A model generated the notes under the pieces. That model worked only from the letters and a program-made list of their open reading frames with translations, searched no databases and was not told where the DNA came from. A stretch of DNA of 64,000 bases from contig CM063510.1 of assembly GCA_032207245.1 (NCBI GenBank), forward strand, positions 160,348,347 to 160,412,346, in the 5' to 3' direction. A program made the position numbers and the translations under genes. This DNA is from Pardosa pseudoannulata. Lineage: Eukaryota > Arthropoda > Arachnida > Araneae > Lycosidae. Position 1 is the first letter of the stretch; each line of letters starts with the position of its first letter. This document shows positions 48,020 through 62,122 of the stretch, piece by piece.

Positions 48020-49200
48020 AAAGTTTTTTTTATATTATATTTTATGTTCAGCAAACATATTGCAAAAAAAAAGTTAAATTTTCTTAGAAACTGTTCATGT
48101 ACTGAGAATTGAAATCCTTCATTTCAGTTATCAAATCAGTGATTCAAATATATATATAACTCCCTTTCTTGGCACATTAATTATGTTACATTTAATTTCT
48201 TAAACTTGCTGTTTTAGAAAGTAACTTAGCCCTTAACTCATATGTAATATATTTCTCATGGACAAAATGCTATTTTTACTGATGTACTCATACTTAATGT
48301 GCTTTTTAGATTTAATGTCTATGCATATTCATCTTCCTTTCTGGAAATATATTTCATGCCATGGTTTTATAAAGCTGTAAATATTTTAGAAAATATACTT
48401 AACTTTCTGCTGCTATTATTCAGCTGAACAGTAATTGTCTTTCCTTATAACTTAGGTTAAATGTGTAAGATTTTTCACTCTTCATTTTTTTTCATCTGTA
48501 TTAGTTCTGTATATGCAATTAAAAATTTTGCTATTGTTAAGGAGGTAAGTCTTGAAGATTTTCACATTTTCTGCTATCATTTGTAACCAAATTGCTCATG
48601 AACTTGTTTCTAAAATTATATATACATTCAGTGTTGCTACATTATACTTTATTTGTGCTATCTTTTTGCATTTATAGTACATACTTTTTCGGTTACCTTG
48701 TTAAAAAAAACTTTTTCCAGCTTTCTTTGTCTGTCTTTTAAATGTGCTTTTGTACTACTAAACTTGCTTTGTAATTGAAATCTCTTACTATTGTTCTCTG
48801 TCTTAATCATTGTATTCTATACCATTTATACTGAAATATTGCTGAGAAAATGTTCGGGGCATTAATTTGATTTACAGAAATATGCATTTCATTTGTAATC
48901 ATGTCATTTTCTGTGTATTAGTTTAATTTCATATCATTCTTGTGTAACTTAATAAGAGTTTTAATTTTGTCTACACAAGTTCTAATAAAAGTAAAGTGTA
49001 ATTCGTAACCCCCAAAATTAGACAATGTTTTTCTGTCCCCCTACAGCTAGAGTTCTGTAATTTCTCACTCTCTTTAATTTTCCAAAAATAAAATATAGTA
49101 AAAGCTTAATCAAATGAAAAGAGATTTTAAAATAAAATTTTTCTAAAAGTCATGATTTTTAAAAATATTTTTATTTCTTGATCTACCTGTGGTAACTTCA
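48020..49200 (+). other. Cyclin K 3' UTR and downstream
   Basis: There is no reading frame. Several AATAAA-like hexamers are present (for example CTAATAAAAG near 48983), but the polyadenylation site cannot be chosen without transcripts; the UTR may be several kilobases long. Confidence 0.4.
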
Positions 49201-49204
49201 TGCT

Positions 49205-49372
49205 GACAGTTGGCCAGGTAGTTTGGGCTCTGATCTTTAGTACCAGAGTTCTTGGGTTCAAACCCCAGTGTGGCATGAATGTTTGTAGCCGTTCAGAATC
49301 AGCCTTAAGCAGTAGGTCCGAGTCTTGTTAGCTTGTGTTGCAAAAAAGTAGACTGTAGCACTCCAAACAAAC
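49205..49372 (+). mobile_element. tRNA-derived SINE, family 1
   Basis: It has B box GGGTTCAAACCCC at 49254-49266, then the GTGGCATGAATGTTTGTAGC body and the tail AGTAGACTGTAGCACTCC. Confidence 0.8.
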
Positions 49373-49848
49373 CCAAACTCTTAAATTTATGTATTACTAA
49401 GAGCAAATTTATAGAATGTTATTCATGTAGCATGAATGAAGGTTTCAATACAAATGAGAGAGTGGCAAATTGTTTTGAACTCATCAGTAGTTCTACACAA
49501 GGATGATTAGTACTAAATGTACTAAATCTGTGAACATCATAGTGATTTAAATGGGGTTCTAAAATGAAAAAAAAATGATATGGCCTGTTTATATGCTGTT
49601 TTTCCATGCTTTAAGAGCTTTAGAAAAAACTGAGAAGTGTTAAACCACTTTAAATGTATTTTCTAAAAGTAGGCATTTTCAGATTATCAGTAAGTTTTGT
49701 TCATAAGTAGATTTGAATGACAGGTGATTGTATCCTAAGTGAGCATATGAATTTTAATTAATGTTAGAATATATAATCAAACAATTCAAATAATTTTGTT
49801 TTCTACTATTTAATGGGAAAAAATTTAACTTTTTGTCATTCTTAGGTA

Positions 49849-50552
49849 TAGGGTATCCACCAACTGGGAATTTTATGAAGTACTGGGACAATTATGGAAT
49901 TATCAGGAAAATTATGAAATTTTTTTAAAAGTCAGGGTATTTTCTAAAAAAAATAAAAGTTTGAAAATAAATTCAGGATATTTTATTTTAATCAGATATT
50001 TTTGTGCATTTAAAAAAAATATTGTTAAATAAGCATCCTGAAGAAACAAAAAAGGGAATCTTCTGAAAATGAGACAATTGAAGCTCAAAAGAAAAAAATA
50101 TCCAAATTGATTAAAAAGCTATTGTAACAAAAAATGCTAATAAAAAAATGAATGCTATCATGCAGCAAATTGAATTTTTAAAATATTAATATACAACTTT
50201 TAATTAATATATTAAACTGCATTATTTAAATATAAATAAAATGTGATAAGCAGAACTGCTAGAGTTGTCATAGTTTTTTTTTAAATTATTATTTTTAAAA
50301 AATTGATTAATCTTCTGTTAATCACTCTGATTATTGTGAACAAACACCCTACAGAAAAGAAAATTTATAAATTTAATTGCATTGTAATTTTATTTTGTTT
50401 ATATTAAAATTTATAACTATTCAAATATAAATTTTTATATAAAAATAATTTTTGAAAGAATTGAGAGAAACTTGGTTTTAGTGCGAATTTATCTGGAAAA
50501 AAATTGCAAATTACAAAGAAATATCAGGGAATTTTTATATGGTTTCCCCCTG
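49849..50552 (+). mobile_element. hAT-like MITE (about 700 bp)
   Basis: It opens TAGGGTATCCACCAACTGGG and closes GGAATTTTTATATGGTTTCCCCCTG. The ends are imperfect inverted repeats with GGGAATTTT inside. It is related to the fragment at 16579. No convincing target duplication. Confidence 0.55.
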
Positions 50553-51796
50553 GATGCCTCATAGATAATAAATAGAGGAAATTCTAAGTTGTTACAAATG
50601 AGTAAATTATTTATTAAAAAATTCACACATGAAAAGGTTTTATGATTTTATTTATCTAATATTATAGATATACCAGACTTTCTTCCATTTTACATACTCG
50701 TTTGGGTTTATGGCAAATATTAAAAATTTTGTTTGTTACAGCTATTTATCTGTACAAATATTTTATTGAATAACATATAGGAATTTTGTATTGGAAATGT
50801 CCACATATTGAATCATCTCTGATCATCATTTGATAACTTTGACATTTCACATGATGCTATTAAAATAGCTTGTTTGCAAATTAGTCATCTTTTACATAAT
50901 TGTGTGTTTGACAATATCTGTCCTACCATTTTCTTAATATTAAATTTTAAACATTGAATAAACTGATTTTGATTTTTTAAATTTCCTTTCTTTTTCAGTC
51001 ATAAATGTATTGCTGGTATTTTTTCTTTTAATAATATTCAGTAAAAGGAGAGTTAAAAATGAAACATTTCTCTATGAGAAAATTGTACCAATTTATTAAA
51101 TCCATTACAAATTTGTATAAAATTTTTTTTTCTTGGTATAGTGTTTAACTCTAGTATATAATGTACCATGGTTCAATATGTGCTTGTTTTGCTAGTAAGT
51201 AATTAAGTTTTTATTTTCAAAATTTTGCTTATATGAATTAAATTTATTTAACTTTTACTGTGAAGTTGATGCTTTATGTTTATGACTTTAACTGATAAAT
51301 TGTTTTTAACAGTTGTACCATGTGTTTTGTTAAGATTGAATTTAATTGGAACAATCATAACATTTGAATCTGAGATTGGCAAATTTTTATTTTTCTGATT
51401 TCTAATTTTTTAAAGAGCACATATGTTTTGTTGTACAACAGAACAAAATTCTGTACTTATATTGTGTAATTAGTAATTCAATCCATGTATGATGTAGAAC
51501 TTAAATATGTATGTAAAAGAGAAAATGTAATGATCTGATAAAGATTTCGTATTCCAGAAAAAAATATTAATCTGAAAATATTTTGTTAGTGTATGTCTTA
51601 CAGCTGTCAAGTTTATATCATCTTAAAATTTCTTTGCACATGTACTTTAGTTTTCTTGCAGCTTTTAGAGCAATGCCAACATTTCTTCAAAAGTGTTGCT
51701 GTTCTTAGTGCATAGAAAGTTGTTGAATCTTAAAATAAATGAGCTGTGGTGTATGAAATATGTGCTAGAATTGTGAACAGGTCTTTTTTTTTAAAT

Positions 51797-51838
<42 letters not shown>

Positions 51839-53172
51839 TCGTATATAGTTTTCCATACTATTGTATGATTTAAAATACTTTGTAGCATTAAGTTTGCTAT
51901 ATAGAAAAAAGTTAAATTTTATTAAATGAACATATGGCTTTATTCCTTGTAAATTGGATATTTTAGATTTATGTTTAGTCAAGGTATTCTGTTTAAGTAA
52001 ATGTATATAAACTGAATGTGATAACATTTATTATGTGTTTTTTTCCAATGTTTGAAAATTGGAGTGTAATTTGATTCTGTACCTATATCTTATGTAATTT
52101 GTTATGAGAGTTTTGTATTTATACATAGCAAGTGATATGTTATGATTCCTTCAAAGTGAGTGATAATGTTCTGATGTTTGTTAAAGATATTTTAAATGTG
52201 TGCTCTGCCAGTGTAATGACTGTGTTTTAAAAATATTTTGATTGGTTTGTATTCAATCTCATAGATGGGTATTAAAAATTTTAGTAGTTTTCTTACCGTG
52301 GAATTCATACATGAAAAGTATGGTACTTATGTTAAGTGTTGTCCTATTCGTCTGCTAAACACTTTAGTTTTGTTGGTAGAAATGCATAGGAAATACAATT
52401 TCAACTGCTTATTTTATCACTTGTTTTAGATATTGTGTCAAAACTATAGTAGCTCACTTTAATTATTTACTAAAAATTTATTTTTCTTACAGTGAAATTC
52501 ATACATGAAACATATGGGGTTTTGTTTAAGGGTTGTCATATACATCTGTTAAATGCTTTTTTTTTTTTCCTCTCCCAGAGTTGCATAGGCAATACATAAT
52601 TTCAAATGCCTATTTTATTACTTATTTTAGATATTCATTGTGTCAAAACTGTAGTAGCCTGTTACTTAGTCTATTGCTAAATGTGATGCACTTTATAATA
52701 AAGTAGTTTTCATGAACACTGGGATTAACTTAATATTGGTTTAACATAGACAAAACTTTTTGCAGTATATACTTCTGTGTTCTGTTTCTTAAACTAAAGT
52801 AAGAAATAAATTTTTGCACTTAATTTTTCCAAATAAATGCTGACATTAAAAGACTTGAAAACATTTCAACAGCAGGTTTTTAATGGATTATGTAATTTTT
52901 TTTACTGTAATTTCCAGAAGAAATGCCTTTTCTTCAAGAAACTATGGTAATAAGAAAATTGCTTTAAACTGTGATGCTCATTATTATTACCATCACATCT
53001 ACTTATATAACGAGCATACACACACATATGTATATATGCATATATATTAATACTATGGATTTTGCTGACTTGAGTTATAGTTTTGGAAATTTTCTTACAT
53101 GAAAAATTTGTCTCAATTCTCATTGTGTCTACAGGACTTTGAAGCTAATTTTAATGTCTCTGGATAGCTTTT
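50553..53172. other. AT-rich region with a TA microsatellite, no gene seen
   Basis: A (TA)16-17 tract is at 51802-51834. Two related stretches, about 52290-52450 and 52490-52640, share TGAAATTCATACATGAAA-like and CTATTTTATCACTT-like blocks, suggesting an old local duplication. This may still be cyclin K 3' UTR. Confidence 0.4.
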
Positions 53173-53338
53173 TTGTATGGCTGAATTGGGAGGGTGCTGC
53201 TTTTCAGTACCTGAATTTATGGGTTCGAATCCCACTGCTGAAATGGAATTTCGTATCTGTTTGGAATTGGCTTTAAGTTGTAGGTTCTGGTCTCATTAGC
53301 CCTCATGTAGCAAAAGAATAGACTGTAGAGCTTCAAAC
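53173..53338 (+). mobile_element. tRNA-derived SINE, family 1
   Basis: The B box GGGTTCGAATCCC is perfect (53221-53233), followed by GGAATTGGCTTTAAGTTGTA and the tail GAATAGACTGTAGAGCTTC. Confidence 0.8.
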
Positions 53339-53344
53339 CAATCA

Positions 53345-53585
53345 ACAGCTTTATTGTGGCACATATTTCCTCCAATTCAAGCTAATCCTTATGCCTAAAA
53401 CGAGGGGAAGTGATCCCAGGTAATAATTTGATCTCCGTGCTCAAATGTCTTGATACCCTTCCAAATTATAATGTCTTCTCCTCACTTCCCTCCTCTTTTT
53501 ACACTCTTTGGTACCTCTTTACCTACTTTGGCACAATTTATCCCAGGTGGACGTAGTGCCATTAAACTCCAACCAACCAACCTCT
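53345..53585 (+). repeat. Unclassified repeat-like segment ending in AACC repeats
   Basis: Less AT-rich than its neighbours, it ends GGACGTAGTGCCATTAAACT then CCAACCAACCAACC. A short tandem tail of this kind suggests a retroposon 3' end. No second copy is present in the window. Confidence 0.35.
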
Positions 53586-53589
53586 CTTT

Positions 53590-56500
53590 ACACTAAGAGG
53601 AGTCTTTAGAAATATAAAAACATTAATAATTATTTATCTTTTTTTTTCTTATTGTTTTTAGTTCAAACTTTATTTTCTCATGTCTTTCATATTATTGTAA
53701 AGTGTTCAGAAATAACTGCATCAACATTAATTCATATGGCAATAATAGATTCAGTTTTTGACATCTTTAAATTAATAAATTATTTTTAGGCCTAATATTT
53801 ACAAAAACTGAGGTATCACTGTATATATGTGTATATATGTATATATAAAATCTTTGAAATTCATATCTCTAGAAAGATGGTTTAAACCTCGGGCTATTGT
53901 CATGAGTTATCAAAAATATGTCTATAAATTAAAAATTTCTGGGTACTTTGATAGTTATACAGCCTTATTTTTTTTTCCAAATTGCAAGTTTTTTGTTGTA
54001 ATTTTTAAAAGATGAATGTGAATCATGAGTTAGTAATGAAGTTAGATGACAAGTATGTAATACTTGTTTTGATATATGTTGCTTTTTCCAAAAAACATTA
54101 CAGGAAAAAGTCTTGGCTATTAAATATTTTACAAAGCCATCTAGTATACTTTTGAAATTAGATTTAAATTTACTGATGTTACAATATCAAATTTTTATAA
54201 TAACATAGATCACATTTTTCTCTCCTCCATTACATTGATAATAATTAAGATTTTTTAAATGAATATTTTATCATTTATTACATATTTAGATTGAATCATT
54301 CATATTTTTCTTTTTTTAGAAATTGTAAAACCATATTTCAGATGAGAATCTAAGAGAAGTTATAAAGCTTTTATTTCTTTTCAGGCAAAATAATACTTTA
54401 ATTTGAATTTTCTTCATGTTCAAAGGAGTGTGTAGTTTTATGGTTTCACTGTTTAGCTTTGTACTGTTAGTTTTTCCTACACCACTCTCTGTGTTCTGAT
54501 CTTTTTTGGGTTTATGGATGCATTTTCCTAAGGATTTAGTATTGCAAACTAGCAATTGTTTTGCTTAGTTTTTAATATTATAAATACACTCTATTTTTTC
54601 TTTTATTAAAACTATTCAAGTTTCTTTTTTTAAGTTAGGCAAATAATACTAAAGATATAGGGATGTGGTTTAAATGAGTGGCCATACCTTTATTTTTACT
54701 ACTAAAAATTAGTGTAGACATTTACATTTATAAATTATTTTAAGTGTTTTGTTTTTACTTTCAGTTATTCAATGTCATTTGTTATCCTATTGGTTTAAAT
54801 ATATTATAGGAAAACTGGAGGATTATCGCTAGTTTTTTTTTTTTTTTTTTTTTCCATTTTTAATGCATTAATTTAGTAGTGTCATCGTATAAAGTTTTTT
54901 TTTTCACATTTCTGTTATAATTTTTTTATTTGATAATAATATAGTTTCCAAGGAAGAAGGAAGAATGTAATTTAAAAATAATTTTGATTTATTTAACATA
55001 TTTAAAATAATTGCCTGTCCAAATTTTTGTCTGATATATCTATAAACTAGATTTCCTATACCTTGAAATGTAGTTATACCACAATCCTTCCTTTTCATTT
55101 AGGATTCTTAAAAAGTCCTTCATTCAAAGTCACTTCTCCTTTTTCTTCGTAGTTTATGGAAGAAAATGTAAATTTTTCACGATAACATGCAGCTTAAAAG
55201 TTGAGTAATTTTGTGTGTTTCTGTTTAGTATATCTATAACCTCTTAAATAGATTTACTTATGTAACATATCATTTTCCTTAGTAATTGGGGTATAAATAA
55301 AATGAGTTGTGAACTATTCCACAGTTTATGCAACCTTAGTTTAAGCAGTGATTAATGCAACTTTACAAAAAGTAACTTTTTAAACTGTATTAGTTGTTTC
55401 TTTAAGCTGAATCCATATCTGACTTCAGTTTCCCTCCCTATCAGTCACAGTTTTGTCATGCACAATATGTGACTTTGTTGCAAGCAAGAAAATTAGCTTA
55501 ACAGGGCAATGAAACAAGCATAGCAATGGAAAAAAAAAACTATTATTTTTATGTTAAAAAATCTTTAAAGCATTTTTAGGAAAATACTTCTTTGTTATGT
55601 AGATACTTTACAAGTTTATGTTTATATTTCAGCTTCTCCTTTAAATCACTCCCTGAGCTTCTTGAGTCAAATGCTGAACAGTAGTTTCTCATCATATGGG
55701 TATTATTATATAGACACTATATATTCATTGGTTTATATTCCAGTTTTCCCTTTCCCTTAAAGCTCTTGATAAGCTTTTCTCCTGTAAATCAATTGCTGAG
55801 CTTATCAGTGAAATACCCAACTGTAGTTTCTCATATTGGTGTTACCTGTGACTGATTATCTTTCTATTCCTTTATATCTTGATGAAACTGCTGCTGATTT
55901 TTCTCCTCGCCAAAGTTAGGCAAATTGGAAAAAAAAAAAGGTGATTGTTCAACAAGTTGAATCCTCAGGCTTATCAATGATCAAAAGTTTTGAATTTTCT
56001 CAGCATGTTTAGGGTTTGCAATCAGTTGCTTATGCAAAGGAAGAAATTAAAGGGTTCAAACTCTCTCTGTAAACCAGTAGACTGAAAAAACTTCCATAAA
56101 TTTCTTATTTTTAACATAAAGATATTGCTTTAGCTTACACACTTGTATTGTACTTCAAACCTTCTGTTATATTTTTGTCAAATACTTGTATTATACTGTA
56201 ATTTGACAAAATGGGTGGCACATTATATACAAAAATTTATCTGTGTGGCACCTTTGCCTAAATCCCCATCTACAAGAAGTTGTCTGTATACACCACTGCC
56301 TATAATAGAGAGATATTCCCCAGCCCTAGAACTTGATAACAGCTTGCTTGAATGATATTTACAGCTACTACTTACCTAAAGTCATTTTTGATTCTAAATT
56401 TGAATCAATCAATCATAATTTTTTGGAAACCAGACTCAAACATTCTTCACCCCCTCCCCCATTTTTGCCTTTGGTAAATGAAGAAACCCATCACAGATAT

Positions 56501-57457
56501 ACTTGAAACCTTGTCTATCCTTTGGAAAGGCTTTCACAAACTTTTTTGTTAGTCCTAATTAATTTTATGTGTGGAGGTAGCAGCAGAATATTTTGCAGAT
56601 GCACAAAGCTATCATGGAGAACTTTTTTATTTTTGTACTTTAAAAGATTTTCTTACAGGTTACATATGTTCCCTTCCCTTAGCTGTTGCCATGTTCAGTG
56701 TCAAATAAAAGGCTCAGAGTCATATGTATGTCCTAAATCTCCATTAAGATACATTTGGATGTAACATTAAATTTAGTAAAAATTTAGTTTTTATAAAAGA
56801 TTTTAAATAAGCATCAGAAAAAGGTGGGTGATGCAATATTTTTATTTGAATTTTTTTTATAAATTTTATTTTATGTTTGAATTTAGCATGCTAAAAACCA
56901 CAAAAATAAGACAAATTATTTTTAAAAAAAAAAGTATTTTCTTAGTTATTGAGTAGATGTTCTATAGTAATAATTTAATGAGGTGGAAAGTTAAAAACCT
57001 CTCTGGGATAAAACTGCTATTTATGTTACTCAAGATTCTTAAAAACCCCTGAAAGTTAATTTTAAATGTTTTAAAAACAAACAAACCTGAGGAATAAATA
57101 CTTCTTGGGTTATTGTTTTGAAGATAAAGTATTTTCAAATGTGTTATATGGTTTGTTTGCTGAGTTGCAATATAGCCTCAATCCTTGTTATTGTTTCAAA
57201 AATGCAGTTTATTTATTTATTTATTTATTTATTTTTCATTCTCAATATAGGAAATTCACTTCATTGTACACTGATTGTATTTTATCGACCTTTATTAATA
57301 GAAAAATAAGCTATTCCTTCCTTAAAATGCTTTCGTACATAATTCAAGTCAAAGTTATTTAGTTTCGCTCGTCGAAACAATTTCTTGTAGTTTGTTTTAA
57401 AAGTATTCTTACTTTCACTTCAGTCTCATTGCGGACTTTGAAAAAATTACTTTAAAT

Positions 57458-57515
<58 letters not shown>

Positions 57516-58000
57516 TAAACTTTCGTTTTTAGATCTTGATGCATACAAGCTATGCAACTTAGTTCTTAGAGTACCAGTTGCTTTTGTGGAATGAAGATTT
57601 TAGAACTTGGGTCTTGGGGAAAGTAATGTAAGATTGGCCACACGTATCAAATTCTGTAATTGAAATAAAGCAGATATATAGAGGATATAAAAATGTAGTG
57701 TAAGTCCAGTAATGTTGTAAAAAGTTTCCAGAAAAAAATAAAATGTAATTTCACTGTCTGTATTGGGTACATGCTCAATAGTTTTTTTACAAACCTTTTC
57801 TTCACTCTTTCTTTTAAAATTTTGATTTTATGCTTATACGCATCAGATATTTTATAATAATCGTAGACGAGACATTTATATTAAAACTTACCTTTCAAAT
57901 ATAAAAGTGTGTAAGAGCGTGTATAGAGCATTGTTAATGGTACCTTGACTGGCAAGATTTTATGCAGGTGTTTCTTCTCGAGAAATTATTTCCAATAGAA
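53590..58000. other. Long AT-rich region, no gene seen
   Basis: I read both strands and found no conserved protein. A T run is at 54833-54853, TTTA repeats at 57209-57236 and a (TA)25 tract at 57462-57511. Confidence 0.4.
57462..57511. repeat. (TA)n microsatellite
   Basis: About 25 TA units. Confidence 0.9.
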
Positions 58001-58002
58001 GT

Positions 58003-58143
58003 AGGGTGATGGTCGTAAGGCATCTACTGTCAGAACCGGAATCTGATATCGAATCCCGTTGCTAGCATGGATCTTTGAAGTCTGGTAATTCTCACACTAA
58101 TGAACTCGCGTTTTGCAGATACTGGCCGTAAAGCTTCAAACTA
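58003..58143 (+). mobile_element. Divergent SINE family 1 copy
   Basis: It has the head TAGGGTGATGGTCGTAAGGC, B-box-like ATATCGAATCCCG and GCTAGCATGGATCTTTG; the tail TACTGGCCGTAAAGCTTC is recognisable but changed. Confidence 0.6.
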
Positions 58144-58938
58144 AAACTGAAATGAAAGTTATGTACTATCACTAATATGCTATTTAAAAACATAATAATC
58201 GTCTGTATAAATATTTTTGTCTTTTGAGGTTGTCAGAAACAATTTTCAGAAATATGTACTTAAAAATTAGTTTGAAACTAATGATTGTTTGGCTGTTATT
58301 AGATTCAATGCGTGAGAAAACATAACTGTCTTCTTTGGAGTTTTATATTGGAATAACAGCATTAGCGAGCGCAGAGAAAAAGAACAGATGTTCTCACCAG
58401 ATGAAATGTTTTTTTTATTTTTTTTATTTTTAAGTAAACTACGCTACAAGTGAATTAATATTTAGCAATAGTAGCTTGATTTGTCAACAGAAATGTTTTT
58501 AGTTTTTGATTATCTCATTAATTCGCCAATGGAAATTGAGTAATTGGTCGAATGCCGTTATTTAATGTGCTTCGAAGTTTAAATACGTAAACTTTGAAGC
58601 TCAAACTTGATAAAATTACTGCATAAAAATTTACGCATTATCTTTTAAAAATTATAAAACAAACAAGACTTTTATTTATTTATTTGTTAATTTATTCAGC
58701 CCAAAAGCTAATGGGAAACGTAAGTTGGTGAAAGCCATCAGAGGTGTGACATAAACACGTGTGTATTTAGAGATGAACTTATACAGTTATATTTTTGATT
58801 TCCCTATTTTTTAAAAATTTTATTGAATCTTATTAGCATAACACCCTGTTACAAACAAATGAAATCATCTTTAGATCTGTAACTTTATAATTTCTCCCCC
58901 TATACTTCTCTCTCTTTTAGTTTGTTCGTTCGGAGCCG

Positions 58939-59088
58939 GTCGACGTTCCAAATGGCCTTTCGCCACAGGTATCAGCGGGCTTGAGTCCCGCTACTGGCTT
59001 GGATATTCATAACAGTATGGAGTCAGCTTTAAGCAGTAGGTCCAGGTTTCATCAGCCCTCTTGTAGCAAAAAGTAGACTGTAGCGATT
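58939..59088 (+). mobile_element. tRNA-derived SINE, family 1
   Basis: It has CAAATGGCCTTTCGCCAC, the B box GGCTTGAGTCCCG, then TTAAGCAGTAGGTCCAGGTT and the AAGTAGACTGTAGCG tail. Confidence 0.75.
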
Positions 59089-59765
59089 AAAAACTATGCC
59101 TTAAACCTTATTTGTTTGAAAAGTTGTCTTACTATGATTAACCAGAAAAAAAAGGGGAGATACAGATATATCGTAAAGAAGCGTGTCTTTGAGTTTGAAT
59201 CTCATGTATAACAATTGTAGTCTGTTATACACTGCACATTAAGTTATGAAGTTAAAGAATTCCATATGAGCATTATGCTGCATCAGGAAGTCTACAAATT
59301 ATCTTCAATAATATGAAAAAACAAAACAATATAACGAGGTTTACATTTTAAATGTTTAATTTATATTGTGATAAAATTTTAATAAAAGCTTAAATATTTT
59401 TCAGTCATTAACTCATGCATTTAAAATTAAGTCATAATGAATCAGAGATCGTTAGTTTGGATTTTTTAAGTCTTTTATTTTTGAGCAAGTTATCATATTT
59501 CTCTACATTTAATTAATTTTTATTTTGTCCACAAATGGTGTGGTAAAAAAATTTTTAAATATCGTAAGGTTTGTTAATTTTATATGTACTTATTTAATTT
59601 TTAAAGATTTCTAATTTGCATACGTTAATAAGTCGAGCAATGTTGTCATTCGTTTTATATTAAAAGGTCACAGTGGTTTGAATGGAGACGAGAAACCTGA
59701 ATTTTATATAAAATTTCTAATATTTCAAATAATGTTTAAGTTTCTACTTCAACCCCAAAAATGCC

Positions 59766-59945
59766 GTACGATGGCCGATGGGTTAGAGTGCTGGCCTTCG
59801 GTACAGGAGTTAGTGGATTCGAATCCCACTGTGGCATGGATGTTCGTAGCCGTTCAGAATCGGCTTTAATCTGTAGGTCCCGGTCTCATTAGTCCTCGTG
59901 TTACAAAAAAGTAGACCGTAGCACTCCCAACTAAACCTAAACCAA
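59766..59945 (+). mobile_element. tRNA-derived SINE, family 1 (best preserved copy)
   Basis: A box in GATGGCCGATGGGTTAGAGT, perfect B box GGATTCGAATCCC (59814-59826), body GTGGCATGGATGTTCGTAGC and CCGTTCAGAATCGGCTTTAA, tail GTAGACCGTAGCACTCCC. It keeps CpGs that other copies have lost, which suggests it is the youngest copy here. Confidence 0.85.
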
Positions 59946-60824
59946 CCACAAAAACTATTTTGTCTTCAGTGGGACCTTCAGAGATATGATCCGTACTATG
60001 TTAGTAATTGTTAACATGAAGTTTGTTTGAATTTTTACCGTAGTATATTAACTCATTTTTAAATCTTATCTATAATTAAAACAGTGTGCGGTGTTTTCAG
60101 AGTTCAGTCAGCCTTCATATCTTACTTTTACAGCTGAAAAAAAAATTTTTTTTTTGTTTTAGTTAACGTTTGGGTGTATTACCTGCTGTGGTAGAAATTT
60201 AGAAAATAATTGGACTGTTCTTCGCAGAGATTTTGTTAGGACCACTTTTAAATGAAGTTAAATCTTTACATTTCGTGTGAAGTTCCCCGTGTCACTTAAC
60301 TTCGAATATATAAAGTTTAAAGTTCAAACTGTAATTTTTTTTTTTTAAATATCCCGTCATATTTACTAATTCATTTAACTACGTTTCATTCAAAATATCT
60401 GACTTACGTCCGATCTCTTTACTCGGGCAGTGAAAGTTGAAGTGTACTGTACTGTTCTGTTTTGTTATGACGTTTAACAGAAGGAATTGATTGTAGAATC
60501 ATTGATTTTAGAGTGATTGTTAGGCAGAACAGTGCGCAGAATTCAGAAAATGTGCAATCATGGTTTTTGTCGTGTGGTATATCTTGTGATGCTGTTGCAT
60601 CGATTTTCCTGTTTCGTGTCCGCTCTATTATTTCTTATTTTATCGCGGCATTTTCAATAATTCAAAATGAGAATACTGTTCAGTATAATTTTGCTTCCTG
60701 GAAAAAATAAAGATTATTGTTAGTTAATATTCGTGTAATGTCTTTAAAAATCTCCAGGATTTGATAAAAATTCATTAGATATATTTTTTAATATTAGTAA
60801 ACGGAATTTTGGCCTTTTTTGTAC

Positions 60825-60907
<83 letters not shown>

Positions 60908-61239
60908 CAATTAGAAGAAAATTAAGTGATCAGGTGAGTTTGATTCTTATAATTACCCAGTTTAATTTTAAGTTACCGGAACTTAATCGAGTGATTACGC
61001 TGGTCTTTTTTTTTTAAGGAAGTAGTAGTGTGTATTCGTTTCTCGGTAATCAATCGCAGTTTAGGTTTGGACCGAAGGCTCATTGAAATTGGGTTATTTT
61101 GCTCTAATGCTTAAGAATACTCAGCTAAATTCCATTTATATCCTCTGTTGTCTAATGACCAAACTACTTCCCTAAAAATTTTCTACATAGTATATTTTCT
61201 TCCTTTTATATCTAGAAAAGAAGAAATAAAATATCTTTT
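59946..61239. other. Region with a TA microsatellite, no confident gene
   Basis: The stretch 60360-60720 has more CpG than its surroundings and could include an exon or promoter, but no conserved protein is seen. A (TA)36 tract lies at 60829-60901. Confidence 0.35.
60829..60901. repeat. (TA)n microsatellite
   Basis: About 36 TA units, the longest in the window. Confidence 0.9.
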
Positions 61240-61627
61240 ATTAGAGATATGCAATTTTCTTGTGGGTATGCGATTTTTTGGTGTCCCAGTTTGTTGACGT
61301 ATGTTCGTGGATCGAACATTTTCCTTATTTTGCTATGTATTAAATTTTGGCTATTTATTAGAAAGTTGCTATGTAATATATTAACTTTCCTAAAACAATA
61401 TACAAGGCTTATCATTACATGTATATGCATCTTTTTTAAATTTCTTAATTGATTCCAAAGTGAACTTACACCTAGCAGAACAACAACAATAAAGGTTTTA
61501 GTTGTTAAAAAAAAAAAAAAAACTTTTATTTTATTACTCTATTAAAGTTGAACAGTACTTTGATCAGTATATTTCCAATTTTGGTAAGTAAAATGAGTAT
61601 TTTCAAGCTTCTTACTATCTTTCATCA
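61240..61627 (-). mobile_element. MITE family 2, copy 4 (inverted, truncated)
   Basis: It shares TTGCTATGTAATATATTAAC, ACAAGGCTTATCATTACATG and the terminal TTACTATCTTTCATCACTC with the copy at 41132-41986. An A17 run lies inside (about 61508-61522). Confidence 0.6.
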
Positions 61628-61969
61628 CTCCGGACGGAATTGATGGTAGTTGCGAACCATAGTGTGGGGATCCCTGAAAAAGACCATTATGATCTTGCAT
61701 ACGTAGGAAATAATATAGAGGGATGTATAATGAAAATTTTAGAAAAGTCGATATATTTTACTGCCCTTTGCCATTGGATAATGATGTTGCTCATTATAAT
61801 ATCAATGTTATGTTTGTAAATAGCATACTTGCTGCTTTTGATTTCAAAAGTAAGTGTATCCAGAATCTATAAAAGCAGTGGTGGGCAAATGTGATTTATC
61901 AGAGTTCTTTGCTGCCTATTTTGTAAATTCATTTTTTTTTTTAATATATATTATTGTAATCGTATTTAG

Positions 61970-62122
61970 CATTACGCTGACGCGTCCGAAGACACCAGCA
62001 TCAACTACAGAAGACCTGACTGTCACAACAGCGATCAGAAGCAGCTACCACGCCTTTGCGATGTTCTTGTAAATGACTCATCAATTTGTGAAATAATACT
62101 GAGAAAGCGTCTGGAGAAATAA
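61970..62122 (+). other. Candidate terminal coding exon of an unknown gene
   Basis: After a T-rich tract and ATTTAG (61964-61969) an open frame of 50 codons reads HYADASEDTSINYRRPDCHN ... EIILRKRLEK and ends in TAA. An AATAAAG overlaps the stop. Its base use is richer in GC than its surroundings, and its composition is like that of a real protein. No upstream exon was found, and the protein is not recognised. The frame is compatible with the donor-like site at 47996 in cyclin K, but nothing else links them. Confidence 0.3.
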
